From JAJQBJ01 sp964387095 (GTDB lineage: Bacteria > Bacillota > Clostridia > Oscillospirales > Oscillospiraceae), in contig CAYLVH010000061.1 of NCBI GenBank assembly GCA_964387095.1, positions 1 to 10,990 of the forward strand: a stretch of DNA of 10,990 nt, in the 5' to 3' direction. Each line of letters starts with the position of its first letter. Position 1 is the stretch's first letter. Below are positions 1 to 6,415 of the stretch, one piece after another. Both the position numbers and the translations under genes were made by a program. Under the pieces are notes generated by a model. The model did not search any database. It was not told the origin of the DNA and saw nothing but the letters and a program-made list of their open reading frames with translations.

Positions 1-470
1 TGATGAAGGGCCTGCCCCTGGCTTACAACAAGGACATGCAGGAGGACAAGGAGCCTGTATTCGACGCCATAGACACGGTGGAGATCTGCGTCCCCGTATT
101 CACCTCCATGCTGAACTCCCTGACGGTCCGTCCCAAAAACATGAGCAAGGCTGCCGCCGGCGGCTTTATCAACGCCACCGACTGCGCCGACTACCTGGTC
201 AAGAAGGGGATGCCTTTCCGGGAGGCCTACATGATTGTGGGCCGCCTGGTGAACATGTGCATCAAGACCGGCGAGACACTGGACACCCTGACCCTCCGGG
301 ACTTCCGCGCCATCTCTGGCCTCTTTGATGAGGACGTGTATCAGGCCCTGTCTTTGAAGGCCTGCGTCAACGGCCGCAATGTCTACGGCGGCCCTGCCCA
401 GGAGGAGGTCAAGCGCCAGATCGCCTACATTCAGGCCTTTGTTGACCAGCATGAGGTGACCGCGTCATGA
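1..470 (+). CDS. argH: Argininosuccinate lyase, C-terminal part (gene starts before the window)
   Basis: This is the last 155 or so residues of argininosuccinate lyase, which splits argininosuccinate into arginine and fumarate, the final step of arginine synthesis in the cytoplasm. The visible part opens with GLPLAYNKDMQEDKE, a strongly conserved ArgH stretch that follows the family signature loop; that loop (GSS-x-MP-x-KKNP) must lie upstream of the window. The family is usually about 460 residues, so roughly two thirds are missing. The ATG at position 3 is internal, not a start. The stop (468-470) overlaps the start of the next ORF by four bases (ATGA), so the two are probably translationally coupled. 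The reading frame is intact to the stop. Identity is near certain from the sequence; the presence of argG further upstream is only a guess. Confidence 0.95.
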   Translation, partial: MKGLPLAYNKDMQEDKEPVFDAIDTVEICVPVFTSMLNSLTVRPKNMSKAAAGGFINATDCADYLVKKGMPFREAYMIVGRLVNMCIKTGETLDTLTLRDFRAISGLFDEDVYQALSLKACVNGRNVYGGPAQEEVKRQIAYIQAFVDQHEVTAS

Positions 471-748
471 GAATTACCTATCGGGAGGGCAGCCATGTCT
501 GCCTGGCAGAGGTGACCAAGATCACCCTCTCCGGGAATCTGCTAATCTGCCAGCTGATGGCACCCGATGAAGACGGCAAGCCGGAAATCGTCGCCCGCCC
601 CTTCCCGGATGAGGATACCTGCGAGGCATTCTTCCGGGAGGTAGTCTGCGGCAGCGCTCCAGATGCCATCATCAACCTGGAAAACACCAACTTCGATCCC
701 CGGCCGGGCACCATGTTCCAAGAGCTGGACGCCCTCTATGAGGACTGA
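467..748 (+). CDS. Unknown 93-aa protein between argH and argC
   Basis: I do not recognise this 93-residue acidic protein. It has no signal peptide or membrane segment, and no clear catalytic motif; it has three cysteines (residues 12, 28 and 52) and ends in an acidic tail (ELDALYED). The alternation of hydrophobic and polar residues in the first 45 positions suggests a small beta-rich fold, which is inference. The case that it is real is strong: it starts in a four-base overlap with argH, has a good Shine-Dalgarno (GAGGTGA, 453-459) seven bases before its ATG, runs without a stop, and ends four bases before the chosen argC start. Lying inside an arginine operon it may affect ArgH or ArgC, or be a passenger. 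A shadow ORF is unlikely because no other frame here makes better sense. Confidence 0.75.
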   Translation: MRITYREGSHVCLAEVTKITLSGNLLICQLMAPDEDGKPEIVARPFPDEDTCEAFFREVVCGSAPDAIINLENTNFDPRPGTMFQELDALYED

Positions 749-752
749 GCCC

Positions 753-1688
753 GTGAAACCAAAGATTTTCATTGACGGCCAGTCCGGCACCACCGGCTTA
801 CAGATTTATGACCGCATTGGCGCCCGGGAGGATCTGGAGCTACTCCGCATCCCCCCGGACAAGCGCCGGGACAAGGAGGAGCGGAGGAAACTCCTGAATG
901 CCGCAGATATCGTGTTCCTCTGCCTGCCAGATGACGGCGCCAGGGAAGCGGTTTCCCTGATTGAAAACCCCAATGTCCGGGTCATCGACGCCTCCACCGC
1001 CCACAGGACCGCCCGGGACTGGACCTATGGCTATCCGGAGCTCTCCAAAAAACAGCGGGCCGCCATTGCAGGCAGCAAGCGGGTGGCCAATCCCGGCTGC
1101 CATGCCACCGGCCTGATCTCCTCCGCCGCCCCCCTGGTGCGGCTGGGGATCCTGCCAAGGGATTATCCCCTGCCCTGTTACTCCCTGACCGGATACTCAG
1201 GAGGCGGCAAGAAAATGATAGCAGAGTACGAGTGTCATAATCCACCGGAAAAGCTGTCCTCCCCGGGCATTTATGGCCTAACCCTCCGGCACAAGCACAT
1301 TCCCGAGATGACCCAGGTCTGCGGCTTGGATTTTCCTCCCGTGTTCATGCCCATCGTGGCCGACTATTATAAGGGGATGGCCACCACCATCATGCTGCAC
1401 AACCGCCTCCTCCCCGGCGCACCCACCGCCCAGCAGATCTGTGAGGCGTTGCAGGGGTACTATCAGGAGGAGCACTTTGTCTCCGTGCTCCCCTTCGGCG
1501 CCAACGAGGGCACGCTCTATGCCAACACCCTGGCCGGCTCCAACCACTTGCAGTTGATTGTCTGCGGCCACGGGGAAGAGACCTCCGTCACCGCCCTCTT
1601 CGACAACCTGGGCAAGGGGGCCTCCGGCGCCGCCGTCCAGAACATGAACATCATGCTGGGTCTGGACGAGGCTACCGGCCTAGAATAA
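753..1688 (+). CDS. argC: N-acetyl-gamma-glutamyl-phosphate reductase, short (type 2) form
   Basis: ArgC reduces N-acetylglutamyl phosphate to N-acetylglutamate semialdehyde with NADPH, the third step of ornithine synthesis. The N terminus (KIFIDGQSGTTGLQIYDR) is the nucleotide-binding loop of the shorter ArgC class, which uses DGQ-x-GTTG instead of the GASGYTG of the common class. The catalytic cysteine is Cys116 in ANPGCHATG and the active-site histidine is His180 or His182 in LRHKHIPEM. The length of 311 residues fits the short class. I chose the GTG at 753 because AGGA/GAGGA at 740-744 sits about eight bases before it and the protein then starts with MKPKIFIDG, as in relatives. An in-frame ATG at 738 would overlap the upstream gene by 11 bases and has a poor ribosome site. 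The next gene lies 342 bases away, so this probably ends the first transcription unit. Confidence 0.95.
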   Translation: MKPKIFIDGQSGTTGLQIYDRIGAREDLELLRIPPDKRRDKEERRKLLNAADIVFLCLPDDGAREAVSLIENPNVRVIDASTAHRTARDWTYGYPELSKKQRAAIAGSKRVANPGCHATGLISSAAPLVRLGILPRDYPLPCYSLTGYSGGGKKMIAEYECHNPPEKLSSPGIYGLTLRHKHIPEMTQVCGLDFPPVFMPIVADYYKGMATTIMLHNRLLPGAPTAQQICEALQGYYQEEHFVSVLPFGANEGTLYANTLAGSNHLQLIVCGHGEETSVTALFDNLGKGASGAAVQNMNIMLGLDEATGLE

Positions 1689-1694
1689 AAACGA

Positions 1695-1723
1695 TTGACG
1701 AAATCCTCTGTTTGCAGTAAAAT
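1695..1723 (+). promoter_or_regulatory. Sigma-A-type promoter just after argC
   Basis: TTGACG (1695-1700) and TAAAAT (1718-1723) are separated by exactly 17 bases, each one mismatch from consensus. The -10 is also one arm of an inverted repeat, TAAAAT-N8-ATTTTA (1718-1737), so a repressor could sit over it. Transcription would begin near 1730, only about 13 bases before the terminator-like hairpin at 1743-1776. It could therefore drive argJBDF through an attenuator or give a very short RNA. The site is read from sequence only. Confidence 0.55.
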
Positions 1724-1742
1724 TATTGTGCATTTTATTCCC

Positions 1743-1787
1743 GTGAACGGGCCGGCCTCTCTGTCGGCCCATTCGCATTTGGTTTTT
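1743..1787 (+). terminator. Intrinsic terminator or attenuator between argC and argJ
   Basis: The arms 1743-1756 and 1763-1776 form a 14-pair stem (core GGGCCG/CGGCCC, two G-U pairs, one mismatch) with a six-base CTCTCT loop. It is followed by a T-rich run, ATTTGGTTTTT (1777-1787). It fits a Rho-independent terminator for the argH-argC unit. The imperfect T run and the promoter directly before it leave room for a role as a regulated attenuator. Confidence 0.7.
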
Positions 1788-1840
1788 CCTCCCATCCGAA
1801 AGTCTAATGGTGTGATGTCAATAGAGAGATAGAGAGAAAA

Positions 1841-1972
1841 ATGATGATTTTTTCCTCCAAAGACGTAACCTTTCGATTCAACAGGAGATTTAAGAACGTG
1901 ACCCTGCTGTCCTACTGCTATTGTATCACGGGCATCCCAAAGTCTGTTGATCTTAATTCCTTAATTAAGTGA
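1841..1972 (+). CDS. Possible 43-aa leader peptide upstream of argJ
   Basis: An ATG at 1841 opens 43 codons ending in TGA at 1970-1972, 58 bases before argJ. Residues 11-17 read FRFNRRF, and the three arginines use CGA, AGG and AGA, codons that the neighbouring genes avoid in favour of CGC and CGG. The upstream stretch is purine-rich (AGAGAG, 1831-1836) and could act as a weak ribosome site; a GTG at 1898 behind AGGAG (1883-1887) is an alternative inner start. A leader peptide whose translation slows when charged tRNA-Arg is scarce would make sense in front of argJBDF. There is no clear GC-rich terminator after it, and a 43-codon ORF can arise by chance, so this is a candidate only. Confidence 0.3.
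   Translation: MMIFSSKDVTFRFNRRFKNVTLLSYCYCITGIPKSVDLNSLIK
1952..1969. promoter_or_regulatory. Perfect 18-base palindrome upstream of argJ (operator candidate)
   Basis: CTTAATT-CCTT-AATTAAG is a perfect inverted repeat of seven bases with a four-base centre. Its size equals that of an ARG box bound by ArgR, but it lacks the usual TGAAT/TGCAT core, so assigning it to ArgR is inference. It overlaps the -35 of the possible argJ promoter and the end of the 43-codon ORF. It could also fold as a weak AT-rich hairpin in RNA. Confidence 0.4.
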
Positions 1973-1993
1973 ACTAAGCAGTTGCACTATAAC
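1965..1993 (+). promoter_or_regulatory. Possible argJ promoter
   Basis: TATAAC (1988-1993) is one base from the -10 consensus. A weak -35, TTAAGT (1965-1970), lies 17 bases upstream. Transcription would start near 2000 and give a leader of about 30 bases containing the argJ ribosome site. If the hairpin at 1743-1776 is a full terminator, a promoter here is needed for argJBDF. The weak -35 keeps confidence low. Confidence 0.35.
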
Positions 1994-2002
1994 TATGTGC
2001 AA
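1982..2002. promoter_or_regulatory. TTGCAC-N9-GTGCAA inverted repeat (operator candidate)
   Basis: Two perfect six-base arms, 1982-1987 and 1997-2002, flank nine AT-rich bases. The repeat covers the possible -10 and start point of the argJ promoter, the usual place for a repressor. Its centre lies about 31 bases, three helical turns, from the centre of the palindrome at 1952-1969. Paired sites on one face of DNA fit a hexameric repressor such as ArgR, though the motif is not a standard ARG box. Confidence 0.4.
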
Positions 2003-2004
2003 AT

Positions 2005-2032
2005 CTTAAATTATACGAGGAGCTTAAATTAT
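2005..2032 (+). repeat. 10-base direct repeat flanking the argJ ribosome site
   Basis: CTTAAATTAT occurs at 2005-2014 and again at 2023-2032, one on each side of the Shine-Dalgarno GAGGAG (2017-2022); the second copy runs into the argJ start codon. It may be chance in an AT-rich leader, or a binding site for a translational regulator. Confidence 0.35.
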
Positions 2033-3251
2033 GATGAAACTGATTTCTGGCGGCGTCACCGCCGCAACGGGCTTTCAAGCCGCCGGCATCCACGCCGGTA
2101 TCAAAAATGACGGCGGAGCCAAGAAGGATCTGGCTTTGATCTACTCTGAAACCGAGTGTACCGCCGCCGCCACCTATACCATGAACCGTGTTAAGGCCGC
2201 GCCCCTGTATGTGACCATGAGCCACTTGGAGGACGGCATCGCCCGGGCCGTGGTGGTCAACTCCGGGAACGCCAACGCCTGCGCTCCCCTGGGCCATGAG
2301 AACGCAGAGAAAATGTGCGAAGCTGCCGCCGCCGCCCTGGGTATCTCCCCCCAGGATGTTGTGGTCAGCTCCACCGGCGTCATTGGCCAGACGTTGAACA
2401 TTGCTGCCATTGAAAGGGCCATGCCTGCTCTGGTCGCAGCTTTGAAAGAGGATGGCTCCCAGGAGGCCAACCAAGCCATTATGACCACCGACACCACAGA
2501 AAAGACAGCCGCCGCGGAGGTGGAGCTGGGCGGCACCGCCGTGAAGGTGGGAGGCATCGCAAAGGGCTCCGGCATGATCCACCCCAACATGGGCACCATG
2601 CTCTGCTTTATCACCACTGACTGCTCCATCACCCAGGAGATGCTCTCCGACGCCCTCCATGAGATCGTCCCCCGCACCTTCAACCGCATCACGGTGGATG
2701 GCGACACCTCCACTAACGATATGTGCGTGGTGCTGGCAAACGGCCAGGCGAAGAACCCCCTGATCGAGTGGAAAAACGACGACTACCAGAGCTTCTGCGA
2801 AGCCCTGTATCAGGTGCTGAAAACCCTTTCCATCTCCATCGCCAGAGACGGCGAGGGCGCCAGCCGCCTGATCACCTGCACGGTCAGCGGCGCCCGCTCC
2901 GAGGACACTGCCGAGCGCCTGGCAAAGAGCGTGGTCAGCTCCTCCCTGGTGAAGGCCGCCATGTATGGTGCCGACGCCAACTGGGGCCGCGTGCTCTGCG
3001 CCATGGGCTATTCCAAGGCCCCCTTCCGCCCTGAGTGGGTGGAAGTGTCCTTCTCCTCCCAGGCCGGAAGCATTCCGGTCTGCAAGGATGGCACTGGCCT
3101 GGACTTTGACGAGGATCTGGCAAAGAAAATCCTATCCGCCGACTCTGTCAACATCGACATCGACGTCCACGAGGGCCAGGGCACCGCCACCTGTTGGGGC
3201 TGTGACCTGACCTATGAATATGTCCATATCAACGGCGATTACAGAAGCTGA
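2031..3251 (+). CDS. argJ: Glutamate N-acetyltransferase / ornithine acetyltransferase
   Basis: ArgJ moves the acetyl group from N-acetylornithine to glutamate, giving ornithine and recycling N-acetylglutamate; many members also make N-acetylglutamate from acetyl-CoA. The 406-residue length is normal. The protein is made as a precursor that cuts itself before a threonine; here that is Thr189 in the stretch KGSGMIHPNMGTML (178-191), so alpha and beta chains of about 188 and 218 residues are expected. The middle glycine-rich VVNSGNANAC (75-84) and STGVIGQ (114-120) are also typical. GAGGAG (2017-2022) lies eight bases before the ATG at 2031, which favours it over the second ATG at 2034. No argA is seen in the window, so whether this form is mono- or bifunctional cannot be told from sequence. 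It heads the argJ-argB-argD-argF cluster. Confidence 0.96.
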   Translation: MMKLISGGVTAATGFQAAGIHAGIKNDGGAKKDLALIYSETECTAAATYTMNRVKAAPLYVTMSHLEDGIARAVVVNSGNANACAPLGHENAEKMCEAAAAALGISPQDVVVSSTGVIGQTLNIAAIERAMPALVAALKEDGSQEANQAIMTTDTTEKTAAAEVELGGTAVKVGGIAKGSGMIHPNMGTMLCFITTDCSITQEMLSDALHEIVPRTFNRITVDGDTSTNDMCVVLANGQAKNPLIEWKNDDYQSFCEALYQVLKTLSISIARDGEGASRLITCTVSGARSEDTAERLAKSVVSSSLVKAAMYGADANWGRVLCAMGYSKAPFRPEWVEVSFSSQAGSIPVCKDGTGLDFDEDLAKKILSADSVNIDIDVHEGQGTATCWGCDLTYEYVHINGDYRS

Positions 3252-3283
3252 AAAGCAATTTACTGACAAGAGAAGGGATTAAA

Positions 3284-4135
3284 ATGGCTGATTCCCAAGG
3301 GCGTGCGGAGGTTCTTGCCGAAGCCCTGCCCTATATTCAAAAGTATTTTCACAAAACGGTGGTCATCAAATACGGCGGAAACGCCATGATCTCCCAGGAG
3401 CTGCGCAAGGCGGTCATGAGCGATATCATTCTGCTCTCCCTGGTGGGCATCAACGTGGTTGTGGTTCACGGCGGCGGCCCTGAGATCAATGACATGCTGA
3501 AAAAAATCGGAAAGCAGTCTAAATTTGTGGATGGCCTGCGCTATACGGATGAGGAGACAATGGATATCGTCCAGATGGTGCTCTGCGGCAAGGTGAACAA
3601 GGACCTGGTCGCCAGTCTGAACCGCATGGGTGGCAAGGCCCTGGGGCTGTGCGGCATGGACGGCGGACTCTTTCAGGCCAAAGTCAAGGATCCCCGCTAT
3701 GGCTTGGTGGGCGAGATCGTCAAGGTGGAGCCCAGCACGGTCACCAACGCCTTGGAGCATGGCAATATTCCCGTGGTCTCCACGGTAGCCCAGGGCATAG
3801 ACGGGGACACCTCCTACAACATCAACGCCGATACCGCTGCCGCGAAGCTGGCCATCGCCCTGAAGGCGGAAAAACTGATCCTCCTCACCGATATCCGGGG
3901 CCTGCTCCGGGACCCCAAGGACGAATCCACCCTGATCCCCGAGGTGAAAATGAGCCAGGTCCCCCTCCTCATCAAGGAGGGCATTATCTCCGGGGGCATG
4001 ATTCCCAAAATCGACTGCTGCGTGGAGGCCGTGCGCTCCGGCGTGGCCAGAAGCCACATCCTGGACGGCCGTATCCCCCATTCCATCCTCATCGAGATGC
4101 TCTCTGACGAGGGTATCGGCACCATGCTGTATTAA
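3284..4135 (+). CDS. argB: Acetylglutamate kinase, probably arginine-inhibited
   Basis: ArgB phosphorylates N-acetylglutamate with ATP, the second and usually controlled step of the pathway. Family marks are VIKYGGNAM (27-35, with Lys29 for the phosphates), VVVHGGGPEI (59-68), NINADTAAAKLA (179-190) and GGMIPKI (237-243). At 283 residues it is longer than the arginine-insensitive E. coli enzyme. The first 22 residues look like the mobile N-terminal helix that links dimers into a ring in arginine-sensitive kinases, and the C-terminal HSILIEMLSDEGIGTM matches the arginine-site signature of that class. Feedback inhibition by arginine is therefore likely. GAAGGGA (3272-3278) sits five bases before the ATG. 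The gene starts 32 bases after argJ and ends 24 bases before the chosen argD start. Confidence 0.96.
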   Translation: MADSQGRAEVLAEALPYIQKYFHKTVVIKYGGNAMISQELRKAVMSDIILLSLVGINVVVVHGGGPEINDMLKKIGKQSKFVDGLRYTDEETMDIVQMVLCGKVNKDLVASLNRMGGKALGLCGMDGGLFQAKVKDPRYGLVGEIVKVEPSTVTNALEHGNIPVVSTVAQGIDGDTSYNINADTAAAKLAIALKAEKLILLTDIRGLLRDPKDESTLIPEVKMSQVPLLIKEGIISGGMIPKIDCCVEAVRSGVARSHILDGRIPHSILIEMLSDEGIGTMLY

Positions 4136-4159
4136 TATGTGGAAGGTAAGGTGATTACA

Positions 4160-5344
4160 TTGACATTCAACGAATTGAAAGCCCTGGATCAGCAGTATGT
4201 CATGCAGACATATAGCCGCTTTCAGGTGGGCATCGCCTCTGGCAAGGGCGCAACCCTCACCGGCGTGGACGGGGAGACCTATATCGACTTTGCCTCCGGC
4301 ATCGGCGTAAACTCCGTGGGCTATGGCAACGAAAAATGGATTGCGGCCATCACCCAGCAGGCCAACACCCTGGGCCATGTCTCCAACCTGTATTACTCAG
4401 AGCCTTATGTCAAGCTGGCCCAGAGACTGTACACCCGCACCGGCATGGCCTGCGCTTTCTTTGCCAACGGCGGCGGCGAGGCCAACGAGGGTATGATCAA
4501 GCTGGCCCGGAAGTATTCCTATGACAAATATGGCAGGGGCCGCTCCACCATTGTGACCCTGATAAACTCCTTCCACGGCCGCACCATCACCACCCTCCGG
4601 GCCACCGGCCAGGAGGTCTTTCACCAGTACTTCTTCCCCTTCACCGAGGGCTTCCGCTATGCGGAGGCCAACAATATCCAATCGGTAAAGGACCAGTGCG
4701 GCGATGACGTCTGCGCCATTATGATGGAGCTGGTACAGGGGGAAGGGGGCGTCATGCCCCTGGAGTATGATTTCGTTCAACAGGTCAAGGCCCTGTGCCG
4801 GGAAAATGACTGGCTGCTGTGCATCGACGAGGTGCAGACCGGCATTGGCCGCACCGGCACCATGATGGCCTTCCAGCAGTACGATATCCTCCCCGACGTG
4901 GCTGTCTTCGCCAAGGGGGTTGCAGGGGGCCTTCCCATGTCCGGCGTCCTGGCAAACGAGAAGTGCCGCAACGTCCTGAGCCCCGGCACCCACGCCACCA
5001 CCTTCGGGGGCAATCCCATCGCCGCTTCCGCGGCTCTGGCGGTCCAGGAGATCCTCACTGACCAGGTCCTGGAAGAGGTGAAGCAAAAGGGGGCTTATAT
5101 CCGTCAACAGGTGGAATCCTTCGGCTCCCCTGCCGTGGCTGGGACCCGGGGACTGGGCCTGATGCTGGGAATCACCCTGCGGGAGGGTGATACAAACACC
5201 CAACTGGTCAATGAATTGGTCAACGCTGGCCTGCTGGTCCTCACCGCCGGCCAGAACGTGATCCGCCTGCTGCCTCCCCTGACCATCTCCTATGAGGAGA
5301 TCGACCAGGGCCTGGCCATTATGAAGCAGGTACTCTGCAAATAA
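4160..5344 (+). CDS. argD: Acetylornithine aminotransferase
   Basis: ArgD transfers an amino group from glutamate to N-acetylglutamate semialdehyde, giving N-acetylornithine, with pyridoxal phosphate. It is a class III aminotransferase: the cofactor lysine is Lys252 in FAKGVAGGLPMSG, the ring-binding acid is in CIDEVQTGIGRTG (Asp223, counting from this start), and ATTFGGNPIA is the usual phosphate-site stretch of the partner subunit. The stretch that normally reads NSGAEANE is NGGGEANE here, with Ser and Ala both changed to Gly. The start is uncertain. The frame is open from GTG 4139, but that codon has no ribosome site; GTG 4151 has GGAAGG four bases before it; TTG 4160 has AAGGTG six bases before it and gives MTFNELKALDQQYVM, the N terminus most like relatives. 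I chose 4160, giving 394 residues. Confidence 0.93.
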   Translation: MTFNELKALDQQYVMQTYSRFQVGIASGKGATLTGVDGETYIDFASGIGVNSVGYGNEKWIAAITQQANTLGHVSNLYYSEPYVKLAQRLYTRTGMACAFFANGGGEANEGMIKLARKYSYDKYGRGRSTIVTLINSFHGRTITTLRATGQEVFHQYFFPFTEGFRYAEANNIQSVKDQCGDDVCAIMMELVQGEGGVMPLEYDFVQQVKALCRENDWLLCIDEVQTGIGRTGTMMAFQQYDILPDVAVFAKGVAGGLPMSGVLANEKCRNVLSPGTHATTFGGNPIAASAALAVQEILTDQVLEEVKQKGAYIRQQVESFGSPAVAGTRGLGLMLGITLREGDTNTQLVNELVNAGLLVLTAGQNVIRLLPPLTISYEEIDQGLAIMKQVLCK

Positions 5345-5358
5345 GAGAAGGAATTGCC

Positions 5359-6288
5359 ATGAAAAAAGACTTGCTGAAACTGCTGGACCTGACTTCCGAC
5401 GACATTGAACTGATTTTGGACACTGCGGACCAGATGAAATTTAATCAGCACCACAACCTGCCCCACCGCTATCTGGAGGGGAAGACCGTGGTCATGATTT
5501 TCCGGAAAAACTCCACCCGCACCCGGGTCTCCTTTGAGACCGGCATTTACCAGTTGGGGGGGCACGGCATCTACCTGGCGGGCAGGGACAGCCAGATCGT
5601 CCGGGGCGAGCCCATTGAGGACACCTCCCGCACCCTGGCCCGCTATTGCGACGCCATAGTGATCCGCACCTACAACCAGAACGAGGTGGAGACCCTGGCC
5701 TCCTACGCCCAGGTGCCCGTCATCAACGGCATGACGGATTTCAGCCATCCCTGCCAGGTCCTGGCCGATCTGATGACGGTCCGAGAAACCTACGCCCGGC
5801 TGGAGGGGCTAAATGCCTGCTATGTGGGCGACGGGGACAATATGTGCAACTCCCTGATTGTGGGCTGCTTGAAGTGCGGCATGAACGTCCGGGTGGCCTG
5901 CCCCCAGGGCTATGAGCCTGCCCAGGAGGTGCTGGACTTTGCCGCAACCGTCACAGACGCCTCCTTCATGCTGACCCGGGACCCCAAGGTGGCCGCCAAG
6001 GACGCCGATGTGATCTTTACCGACGTCTGGATCTCCCAGGGCAAAGAGGAGGAACAGTGCCGGCGCTTAGCCGCCTTCCAAGGTTATCAGGTGAACGGGG
6101 AGCTGATGGCCCTGGCCCGCCCCGACTGCATGGTGCAGCACTGCCTGCCTGCCCACCGGGGCCAGGAGATTTCCGCCGACGTATTCGAGGCCCATGCCCA
6201 TCAGATTTTCGAGGAAACCGAAAACCGCCTCCATGTACAGAAGGCTGTGCTCTTCCTGCTGCTTGGCGGAAATCCCTCCCAAGATTGA
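5359..6288 (+). CDS. argF: Ornithine carbamoyltransferase
   Basis: ArgF joins ornithine and carbamoyl phosphate to form citrulline. The carbamoyl phosphate motif STRTR is at 52-56, HPCQ at 130-133 and HCLPAHRG at 261-268, all expected for this trimeric enzyme, and the length of 309 is normal. The ornithine loop usually reads DVW-x-SMG; here it is DVWISQG (222-228), so the methionine is replaced by Gln227. The residue before STRTR is Asn51 where Ser is common. These changes may tune substrate fit, yet the rest supports a standard enzyme. GAGAAGGA (5345-5352) lies six bases before the ATG, and argD ends 14 bases upstream, so the gene is last in the argJBDF unit. No clear terminator follows before the pncB promoter. 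A carbamoyltransferase for another amino acid is possible but less likely given the location. Confidence 0.94.
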   Translation: MKKDLLKLLDLTSDDIELILDTADQMKFNQHHNLPHRYLEGKTVVMIFRKNSTRTRVSFETGIYQLGGHGIYLAGRDSQIVRGEPIEDTSRTLARYCDAIVIRTYNQNEVETLASYAQVPVINGMTDFSHPCQVLADLMTVRETYARLEGLNACYVGDGDNMCNSLIVGCLKCGMNVRVACPQGYEPAQEVLDFAATVTDASFMLTRDPKVAAKDADVIFTDVWISQGKEEEQCRRLAAFQGYQVNGELMALARPDCMVQHCLPAHRGQEISADVFEAHAHQIFEETENRLHVQKAVLFLLLGGNPSQD

Positions 6289-6338
6289 GTGATCTTTGTG
6301 ATATTTTCGTATAAACGGGGCAAAATAGGAAGAAATAC

Positions 6339-6367
6339 TTGCATTTTACAGGTGTCAAGACTATAAT
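6339..6367 (+). promoter_or_regulatory. Strong sigma-A-type promoter for pncB
   Basis: TTGCAT (6339-6344) and a perfect TATAAT (6362-6367) are 17 bases apart. Transcription should start near 6374, giving a leader of about 60 bases before the pncB ATG. This separates pncB from the arginine operon. Confidence 0.8.
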
Positions 6368-6397
6368 GATCGCAAGCGACTTTACCCAAAATATTTC

Positions 6398-6415
6398 GCG
6401 GAAGACTGCTTCCGC
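6398..6415 (+). other. Hairpin in the pncB leader, just before the ribosome site
   Basis: GCGGAAG-ACTG-CTTCCGC is a perfect seven-pair stem with a four-base loop. It ends two bases before the AAAGGAG ribosome site (6417-6423). It has no T run, so it is not a terminator. It may protect the 5' end or affect translation; no known riboswitch family was recognised. Confidence 0.5.

Noticed and set aside
663..752. Upstream extension of argC to an ATG at 663 or 738
   Set aside because: Residues before 753 do not resemble ArgC and lie in another frame of the unknown small gene; the ribosome site and homology favour GTG 753.
1800..2030. T-box or known riboswitch in the argJ leader
   Set aside because: No T-box sequence (AGGGTGGNACCGCG) or other riboswitch core could be found by eye.
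1974..2660. 228-codon open frame on the - strand across argJ
   Set aside because: Shadow of argJ; Gly/His-rich and without any motif.
4137..4154. ATG directly after the argB stop
   Set aside because: It opens only five codons before a stop and lies out of frame with argD.
3260..4378. Long open frame of 372 codons on the - strand across argB
   Set aside because: It is antisense to argB, a gene with clear family motifs. Its composition (rich in His, Gly, Asp) is the usual result of reading GC-rich codons backwards, and no domain is visible.
6280..6298. AAGAT-N6-ATCTT inverted repeat at the argF stop as a terminator
   Set aside because: Only five AT-rich pairs and a short T run (TTTGTGATATTTT); too weak to call.
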